Source of the DNA: Cephalotrichum gorgonifer
Lineage: Eukaryota; Ascomycota; Sordariomycetes; Microascales; Microascaceae
Direction of reading: 5' to 3'
DNA: 64,000 nt
NCBI GenBank assembly: GCA_900312665.1
Contig: ONZQ02000013.1
Location: 1,054,001-1,118,000 of the forward strand
The notes under the pieces were generated by a model. It was given only the letters and a program-made list of their open reading frames with translations, was not told the DNA's origin and did no database searches. Within the stretch, counting starts at the first letter, position 1. Each line of letters opens with the position of its first letter. Below are positions 56,801 to 64,000 of this stretch, piece after piece. Both the position numbers and the translations under genes were made by a program.

Positions 56801-57534
56801 CCGCCGCACACCCGAAGCCAGTCTTGAGCTATGGCATAGACGACCTTGCCGAGATCAGACCCCAGCTAGCCAGTGGACTCAGGCAGCTACTTGAGTATGA
56901 TGGCAACGTCGAAGATACGTTTTCGTTAGACTTCACGATTAGCACGGACAAGTATGGAACTTCCGTCCAGGTCCCTCTCCTACCGAAAGGCGCCAGCCAG
57001 GCAGTTACCAACGAGAATCGGCGCAAGTATATTGATTTATATGTCCGGTATCTCCTCGACGTCTCCGTCAACCGCCAGTTTGAACCCTTTAAGCGCGGCT
57101 TCTACACGGTGTGTGGTGGCAGTGCCCTCACTCTATTTAGACCGGAGGAGATCGAGCTGCTAGTTCGCGGGTCCGACGAGGTCCTCGACATCGCTGCCCT
57201 CAGGGGTGTGGCCGTTTATGAGAACTGGGGCACGGATTCCCCGGATGACGGCTCAGAACCTGTCGTGCAGTGGTTCTGGGAGGCATTCATGAGAGCCTCG
57301 CCCTCAGACCAGAGGAAGCTTCTCCTCTTCATCACAGGGAGCGACAGGATACCCGCCGCGGGGGCCTCGTCCCTGCAAATCAAGATATCTTGCTTAGGAG
57401 ATGACAGCGAGCGTTTCCCCATCGCGCGGACCTGCTTTAACATGCTCGTGCTGTGGCGGTATAGCTCCCGGGAGAAGCTCGAGGGGAAACTGTGGATGGC
57501 CGCTCATGAGAGCGAGGGATTTGGGCTGAAGTGA
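53869..57534 (+). CDS. hul4: HECT-type E3 ubiquitin ligase, Hul4-like
   Basis: Three exons, 53869..54460, 54516..56543 and 56609..57534, 1181 residues. Introns: GTATGT donor with a CTGACC branch and CATAG acceptor (phase 1), and GTAATG donor with GCTAAC branch and AAAAG acceptor (phase 1). A zinc-ribbon-like site near the N-terminus has C136xxC139 and C154xxC157. The middle is basic and Ser-rich, followed by a helical region (from about RMDWDSLRAWYDMVIHP). The C-terminal 350 residues are a HECT domain: LRITFSGEEGIDHGGLRKEWF, GMFIYEEDSDYCYFNP, LGLAIYN-like VVMGLAIYN, and the catalytic Cys in ARTCFNMLVLWRY, with the EGFGLK ending. It accepts ubiquitin as a thioester and passes it to substrates. 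The N-terminal zinc site and overall length fit Hul4 homologues. Confidence 0.92.
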
Positions 57535-57961
57535 TGCTTATTGCGTCTTGTTTAGGGTAGGCTCTGGACTTGGGACTTGGACTGGTTTGGCTTTGGAGTC
57601 TAGCGTTTTCAGTTGTGTACCTGTTGGAAGGGGCTGGTGTATTTATGTGGTGGTGCTCAAACATGAGGTTGTGTATGACCATTGTGCGTATTCTCGACTT
57701 TCGACTTCGCATCTGCCCAAGGACTGCCCATTCGTACCGCTTCTCTCGCAATATGGCATCTGGAGGACTACCTATTCGTGCCGCTTCTCTCGGGCCGGGA
57801 CTGAACAAGCGAGGCCCCTGGGAGTATGGCATCCGGAGGATCCTTTAGTGTTCAGTTTTCTAGGCATCTCCAGCTGTGCCGACTTCTATGGCATGACGAA
57901 TTTCTTCTGATATATTGTTCTACAGTATATGATACAGACCTGCCCCAAACTACGGCCGCCC
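57535..57961. other. Convergent 3' region between hul4 and mrp49
   Basis: About 430 bp; contains a short repeated phrase (the CATTCGTACCGCTTCTCTCG segment near 57729 and a close copy near 57774). No gene seen. Confidence 0.55.
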
Positions 57962-58756
57962 TCACGCCGTAGCCCCAGCCTTGGCCCTCCTCAACATCGC
58001 CTTCGCCTTCCTCTCCTCATCCAACATCTTCTTCATTCTCGCCCGATCCTTCTCCGCGATCCTATCCAAGTCTTCGAAGGCCTTAAACGCCTGCTCGTCC
58101 TCCTCCGTCGGCATTATAGCCTCCGCCTTCGTCTGCTCCATGAAATTAGCGAGGATATCGCCCGAGCGCTTCCCGGTCATGTCGATCTCCACTATCTGCT
58201 CGTCCCACATGGGCGGCTGGGCGGGAGAATCGCCCTTGGCGGAGGATGCGAGTTGGACGACGGTAGATGGCGCGTCGACGGGCTTAGCGGCGGCGGGGTT
58301 CTTGAAGTAGAGGGTCATTTTGGCGGGGGATGAGGCGGACGCGAGGCGGTTTACGATCATGGGGACGCTGGGGTTGTGGTATTTTAGGCGGCGGACGCAC
58401 TCCTTCCAGAATTTCCTGGGATAACGGTCAGTCTTAGGGCGAGGTCGGACTTGTTAAGACTGGGGTGGGCGAACCTGGGTCCGACATGGCCGTCACCGGC
58501 TTCCCTGGCAAACTCTAGGTGTATCCTGGTGACGGAGGGCGGTAGGACCGCCGCACCTGGCCCGAGCCGTATTCCGAGCAGCTGTTAGGGGGTTAGAAAG
58601 GGGATAGCTGGGGCGCCTGTGACGAGAAACGAAGTCTTACTTGCTACGCAAGCAATGTCTGTTAGCGATCTTGTTGCGCTGGGGTTGCGGTATGGGTGGA
58701 GGACGAAAAGGGCTTACTCGGTGAACTTTATTCCATCTTGATGCTACTCCGACCAT
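57962..58756 (-). CDS. mrp49: Mitochondrial large-subunit ribosomal protein Mrp49 (mL61)
   Basis: Four exons, complement(57962..58415, 58475..58581, 58641..58643, 58718..58756), 200 residues. The conserved L51/S25/CI-B8 (thioredoxin-like) domain reads LLGIRLGPGAAVLPPSVTRI, then EAGDGHVGPRKFWKECVRRLKYHNPSVPMIVNR, typical of fungal Mrp49. The C-terminal extension is charged and helical (ANFMEQTKAEA, DEERKAKAMLRRAK). The second exon is a candidate 3-nt microexon, CAA, adding Gln between KVHR and LLGIR; it is flanked by CGTAG and GTAAGA, and both short introns have CTAAC branches. Skipping it would also keep the frame. The third join is GTTCGC donor to CCCAG acceptor in phase 2. Divergent from gep3, another mitoribosome-related gene. 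Confidence 0.87.
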
Positions 58757-59120
58757 TGTGACGAGTAGAGAATTAGACTGCTCTCGAATACGTAGGTACT
58801 ATCTGGCGTTGGAGACCTCGAAGCTTTGAAGCTGCCGTAGTTCGCGTTCCTGGACAATGAGAAAAATCGCTGTCACGTGTAGCTTCTGCACTTGGACCCA
58901 GAAGAGACCCACACCTAAATACGTTCGCCAAGCCCATGGCATGGTGAACATCCAAGTCCCAATAATAGTTCCAAAACTAGTCCCTGGCACGTGCCGATAA
59001 GAGCTCAGATAAGTCAACTTTTTTGATTCTCATGCGATGGCGCTCTCACTTACAGAGGGAGAACCCGCGATCCGCAAAACACCGTCGCCCGTGTCATGAG
59101 GTGATCATCTCAGTTAAATA
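58757..59120. promoter_or_regulatory. Divergent promoter shared by mrp49 and gep3
   Basis: 364 bp between start codons. It contains TCACGTGT at about 58873-58880 and the perfect 10-bp palindrome GGCACGTGCC at 58986-58995, E-box cores 118 and about 130 bp from the two ATGs. Such cores are bound by bHLH factors in fungi. Confidence 0.55.
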
Positions 59121-61350
59121 ATGCGTCGCGCATTGCCTTTCCACAGTGTCCGGCCTTTATTGAGGGTGAATCAGACCTCATTGGGCGGTCGCCTCCCCAT
59201 TTCGACCGTGACCTGCTCCCACCACCGAGTGGCGACAGCTTCAACTGCGAACCAATGCCTTGTCCGACCATCGATAGGTCGGCTCCAGCATACACAGAGT
59301 AACGGGGGTCCTTCGACTACTTTAACTGAACCTGATAAACCTCTCTCGAGGCGTCTACCCTTACAGTGTACAGGATGCGGGGCCTTTACCCAGACGACTG
59401 ACCCGACACAGGCGGGCTTCTTCAATATCCAGCGAAGGGCCGTTCAGGAGTACCTTGGTCTCGCGAAACCCAGAATACCGGATCCCGAGGTGGGATTGGA
59501 GGAGGACAAGGTGGTTGAGGAGGCCCTGAAGAATCTGTCACCCGAGCAGCGTGAAGCTCTAGGCCTGGAGGAGGAGAGCCTATTGGGTGACAGGGGCGAC
59601 GAGAATGCCTCCCAGAAAGATGGTAATATCCGCCCGTAACCTGCCTCGCTGATTTACAATCGCTAACATCACCTGATCAGTTCACACGGAAATACTACCC
59701 CCGGTCTGCGAGCGGTGCCAGGGGTTGAGGCACCACCGCAAAGCCGAGTCTATCTTCCATCCGAGCGTGCACTCGATCGCAGAGATTATCGACGAATCTC
59801 CTCATAAATACAACCACGTCTACCATTTGGTCGATGCCGCGGACTTCCCTATGTCTCTCGTCCCCCGGCTACACGTGTTGCTCGGCGATATCAACCTCCG
59901 GACGCAGAACAGACGGTCCAGGAGAGAAAAGTTCTACGGCAATCGGAAGATCGACATGAGTTTCATAATAACGAGGAGCGATCTGCTTGCCCCCAAAGCC
60001 GAGCAGGTGAACGCCCTCATGCCGTACCTGCGGGAGGTCTTGCGCGATGCGCTCGGCCGCGTTGGCAACCGCATCAGGCTTGGCAACGTTCGGTGCGTGA
60101 GCGCTAACAGGGGTTGGTGGACGAGCGAGCTAAAGAAGGAAATATACCAGAGGGGCGGAGCTGGGTGGATGGTTGGCAAGGCGAATGTGGGCAAGAGCAG
60201 GCTTTTCGAGGCAGTCTTTCCCAAGGGACGTATGCGCCCCGAAGAACACAGGAGGCCAGCCATCTCACATCATTCTCTTTCGCCACAGCAGGGGCTACCT
60301 GTACCTGCGGGGTATGGCAACTCCCCGTCGAGCGCAGCCGTTGAGCAGCCCTCTGATTTACATGTTGGGGAGTGGCTGCCTCCCTCGCGGCCCGAAACCG
60401 AGTATCCTGCTATGCCAACCGTCTCGTCGCTGCCTGGAACGACGGCGTCGCCCATCCGCATACCCTTTGGGAATGGGAAGGGTGAACTGGTAGATCTGCC
60501 GGGGCTAGCTCGCAGTGACTTGGAGACCCATGTCCAGCCGGCGCATCACCGGTCCCTCGTCATGAAAAGCCGTATAAAACCGGTCAAGGAGACCCTCAAG
60601 CCGGGGCAGTCGCTACTATTAGGTGGCTTCATACGAATCACGCCGAGGACCCCCGGCCTCGTCTTCCTCGCGGCTTCCTTCACGCCGCTCAATACGCATG
60701 TCACGTCTACAGAAAAGGCGATCGGCATCCAGAAACAAGAGTCGGCTCTTGATGTGGAGAACATCTCCGTCCCGGGCACGGGAGAGAAGATCCAGCACGC
60801 CGGGTCCTTTACGCTATCGCATGACATCACAAGTCAGAGCGCGGGCCCTCTGACGAGGAAAGATGCCCTGAAACTAAAGCCGCATGAGCTCCCCTTTAGG
60901 GTTCTCGCTATCGACATATTAATCGAGGGGGTGGGGTGGGTGGAGGTTATGGCTCAGGTGCGCACCCGGGACTGTCCCCACCGGGAGGCACCAAGGGACC
61001 ACCCCCGCCAGGAAGAAGCAATAACCTCGGAGAATAAAGCTGGGAGGGAGGTGGTAGAACAAAAGGAGGTGGAGGATCCATGGGCGGCGCTCAACCGGGC
61101 GGCGGCCGGTGGCGGTGAGACGGAGGTGAAGCCGAAAGCGGAACCTGCTGAGACGCGGGTCCTCGAGGAGAGGCACTGGCCCGTCATCGACGTGTTCACG
61201 CCCGAAGGGCGGTTTATCGGATCCAGGCGGCCGATGGGGGGCTACATGCTAAACAAGGCGATAAAGAAGCCGGCGAAGAAGATGAGGACGAGTATGAAGG
61301 GGGCAAAGAAGCGGGAGAAGATGAGCAGGCGGGCCGGTGCGGCGATGTGA
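59121..61350 (+). CDS. gep3: Mitochondrial circularly permuted GTPase Gep3/Mtg3 (YqeH-like)
   Basis: Two exons, 59121..59622 and 59681..61350, 723 residues; GTAATA donor, GCTAAC branch, ATCAG acceptor, phase 1. The N-terminus (MRRALPFHSVRPLLRVNQTS) is Arg-rich without acids, a likely mitochondrial presequence. A YqeH-type zinc finger pairs C83xxC86 with CERC after the intron. The GTPase motifs come in permuted order: G4-like TRSDLL first, then G1 GKANVGKSRLFEAVFP, then G3 VDLPGLAR. In yeast, Mtg3/Gep3 is needed for 15S rRNA processing and small mitoribosomal subunit assembly. The C-terminus is Lys/Arg-rich (KKPAKKMRTSMKGAKKREK), suited to rRNA binding. It is longer than the yeast protein because of low-complexity insertions. 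Confidence 0.9.
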
Positions 61351-64000
61351 GGTTGAGACGAGAGGTAGCTTCGATGGTGGTGGGTGTTACGACGTAGCAT
61401 GCGAAGGGTGTCCTCGCATATCTATCTGTATGCATATGCATGGATGACGGGATACGAGTAACTGCGTAGTCAGTGGTCTCTCGTATTTGACTTGTATCAT
61501 AGTTGTACCAAAAAATACCCAAACTATCTAATCACAGAGCTTGTTCCGATGGCTGTCTTGAGCCTATCTTGAGGTTGAGGCATAGGTTGGATATTTTTCA
61601 GCTGGACTAACCCCAGACTGATCTACAAAGAACGGACTGGGTATCTCTGGCAGGAACCACGTCGTTCGGATATATGATGCAAGAGGGAATGCTAATACTA
61701 CCCTCCCCACCACAGCACTTCATGGTTGATGATGATCAGCGGCCAGCGGGGGATACCGGCGGCGACGGTGGGGTTTCTTTGCCATTCGTAGATCCGGACT
61801 ACACCGCAATTGTCCTCTGTCCTGAAACATTGGCGTCCGCTGTTCCTGGGATCGAAGCCCATGAACCCTGGCCATTTTGGGATCCACGGGACATTAGTGC
61901 CACTCCTTGTACAACGTACCTGCATGAGTAGCGTCCCAGTGGCTGGCTGCCGCCAACAGCGGGAGGGTTAATTTTCAAATATTTCATGAAAGGGAGGTGT
62001 GTCTCTCTATCTTGCCAACACAGGTCCCGGAAATTGTCGACCTAGCTACTCGTACTCGTCGTAGGCGCGTCGTCTACAAGTACTTTGCTGATACTCACGG
62101 GACAAGTACACCCATAAAAAGGGAGAGAATGCTTGGCATAACGGGCTAATGCAGGGGAAGCTGCTTGGTCGAGTATAGCGTGGAGTTGAGCTGTGGTACA
62201 AGGACCACTTACTCGTACTCGGACTCGGACTTCGTTCTTGTACTACGTAGTGCTCTCGCTGGCATTCTTGGGGCGCAAGCCACAGGAGAATCCGGGAACA
62301 TTTCGCCAGGAGACAAGAATGGAGGAATGATCTGCCTGTTACGGCTATTCACCCGAACCATCGCTTGTCCTGTCTCCGAATCGGGCGATTCCCTGTCGAT
62401 CCCACGGAAAGGGGGACCCTTGGCACTTAACGCGGGCTGCACGCGCTCGAATTCTTGAATTTCTATACGAGTACTCCGTACATACATAGTGAACTGGCAT
62501 GGATCCATACCAGTCCACTCTTGCCTTCCATTCGGTTCTCTCATCAGTCCCGAGCCGACTGACTGCTCGTGCTTCTACCCGAAGAAATATATATATATAT
62601 CGGGAGATGGATTGCGAGACCGAGTCTACAGGGAAATGTGAGACAGAGACTCGACGCAGGAAGCCGCAGCATCCTGCTACGACTCTGTGAGAGGGGCAAA
62701 ACGGGCCCCACATGGAGTCGAAGGAGCATGAACTTGGGCGATATCGCAGGGTGACATCGCTGGCGGGGTGGAGGGAAAAAAGGAGAGAAAAATCGGGTCG
62801 GGGGGGGGGGGCAAGCGACAGGCTATCCCAAATTTTTGGTCCCTGCGTCTTGCCAGCCCGTGTCTGAGCCACTATTCTATTTTCTTCCCCTTTCCTTGCT
62901 TCTCAAATTCCGTGGCCGTTGGAGGCACGGACGGGGTGGGGACTCCACTGGTGGAAAGTACTACCCAGACGTGCGCGAGCATTAGTCGTGTAAGTCTCCA
63001 TTTGTGGAGTAGCGTGTTTGCGTAAGTGGGGTGGTTAGGGGCTGGAGGCACAGCATGGAAGGAAGGAAGGGGGTGGTTTCTCCCCATTGTTTCTCGTATC
63101 CACCTCCCTCCCCTATTCCTACAACGTATCGTATTTAGAGACGCTAGAACATCAGTATGGGTAACGGCTCAATCGTCCACGAGGAGGGTCCACTCTACGA
63201 TAGCCTGGACGCGTGCCCCCGTCTGATATACTTGCACTACGTAGGAACAATGGAAGTGCGCCGACGTCCACCCGAGAACGTGGAACATGCAATTCGTGGC
63301 CCTACCAATGAGCCATTTAGTCGCTGAGCCGATCATTCTCGGGGAGCATGAATTACTATCCACGGTTCTAGCCCTCTCTGGTACCCTGGTGCCGTCGGCG
63401 ATCACCCTTGGACACACATCCAGGGCCGCGGGTCGAGAAAAGAGGACCATGGAAGGCATCGGGTGGTTCAAATCGGCCCGCTTCTCCACTAGAGTTTTAT
63501 GGAGACGTACTCGTAGTCCAGAGTCGCGTCTGTCCACCCGCCCGAGGACTCGCGTAAAGATAAAAAAATAACAGACTGACGCGCATGAAGATCTAGAATA
63601 TGCCCTTCCTTTTTTGCCGCCTCGACGTATCGCTTTCAAGCATAGGAGAAAGTAGGGAGAAGAGGGCGGGGCGGGAGAGGAGGAAGAACTTATCCTTCCT
63701 TCCCACTCGTAGTATAATGAGTGTGGATGCAATGCCCCTTTTCCTACCATCATCATCTTATTCAACTTTGGGCTTCTGTTTTGGGCTTCCGTCCCTCTTC
63801 CTCGAGAATACGGGTACGACGAGAGTACCGCTTGTACCAGTCTCGTAGCGCGTGTTTCGTCCGCCACTTGAAGCCACCACCCAAGAAGGACCGGTAGGTG
63901 GAGGTGGCGTACTTTAGTGCATCGCGCCCTGTTTACTTATTCCTTGTTCCTGAAGACCCCGCCTTATTGAACGACTAGAGCATATCATAACACTCGTAGC
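61351..64000. other. Gene-poor interval to the window end
   Basis: About 2.65 kb without a supported gene. It holds several TACTCGTA/TACGAGTA and TACTCCGTA motifs (61454, 62047, 62212, 62467, 63509), an AT-repeat at 62586-62600 and a poly-G run near 62800-62811. Open frames on both strands (for example 61674-61931 plus and 63169-63867 minus) overlap and lack recognisable domains. Confidence 0.5.

Noticed and set aside
4903..58995. CACGTG as an overall enriched motif
   Set aside because: About 14 copies noticed is close to the 15-16 expected by chance for a 6-mer in 64 kb; only the promoter placement of the 7-mer form is kept as a weak finding.
61674..61931. 85-codon plus-strand open frame with a comparable antisense frame
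   Set aside because: Both strands are equally open over the same bases and neither matches a known family; there are no splice-supported extensions.
63169..63867. 232-codon minus-strand open frame near the window end
   Set aside because: No recognisable domain, overlapping frames on the other strand are of similar quality, and it contains the dispersed intergenic motif.
1..64000. Biosynthetic cluster, CRISPR, prophage or transposon
   Set aside because: No polyketide or peptide synthetase, transposase, reverse transcriptase or regular direct-repeat array was seen; the gene content is eukaryotic housekeeping.

Overview
The window is a piece of a filamentous ascomycete (Pezizomycotina) nuclear genome, most likely a Sordariomycete. 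The evidence is compact genes with short GT..AG introns carrying CTAAC/CTGAC branch sites, pyrimidine-rich leaders, and families with typical fungal architecture (Get2 with an N-terminal Arg-rich motif, fungal Mrp49, Hul4-type HECT ligase, Gep3/Mtg3 GTPase, Lin1, fungal TMEM135-like protein). Moderate GC content and lineage are judged by eye. No rRNA, tRNA, CRISPR array or intact transposon was recognised. There are two runs of N: 28308-29114 (807 N) and 41554-41573 (20 N, inside sec31).

Region by region. 0.8-8.8 kb: four small single-domain Myb/SANT-like DNA-binding proteins side by side, two of them (5479-6663 and 8241-8795) sharing an intron at the same codon. 9.6-12.0 kb: a long coiled-coil protein with an Arg/Asp/Ser-rich N-terminus. 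13.7-19.1 kb: lin1 (U5 snRNP GYF protein) convergent with rvb2 (AAA+ ATPase), which is divergent from ufd1 (Cdc48 cofactor). 22.3-24.7 kb: a putative Ell-binding/AFF-like scaffold. 29.4-31.0 kb: GAPDH. 32.3-33.8 kb: a bHLH transcription factor. 37.5-45.1 kb: a TMEM135-like membrane protein, get2, and sec31 (COPII coat; broken here by a homopolymer frameshift and a gap). 45.9-52.3 kb: an RRM protein, an NDUFA4/B12D-like protein divergent from cox12, sde2 divergent from rps10, and a PQ-loop transporter-like protein. 53.9-61.4 kb: a Hul4-type HECT ubiquitin ligase, then mrp49 divergent from gep3. The last 2.6 kb holds no gene that I can support.

The genes are mostly housekeeping. They fall into themes: mitochondrial respiration and translation (cox12, NDUFA4-like, mrp49, gep3), the ubiquitin/Cdc48 system (ufd1, HECT ligase, Sde2 ubiquitin-like processing), splicing and transcription (lin1, sde2, RRM protein, AFF-like, Myb and bHLH factors), and the secretory pathway (sec31, get2). 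Two divergent promoters each join a pair of mitochondrial genes. Features worth a second look are the Myb cluster, two candidate 3-nt microexons (cox12, mrp49) with other very short exons, and a short GTACGAGTAC/TACTCGTA-type motif that recurs in the gene-poor stretches and that I did not see inside genes.

Exon borders were read by eye from splice signals and reading-frame continuity; each total CDS length given, except sec31, was checked to be a multiple of three.
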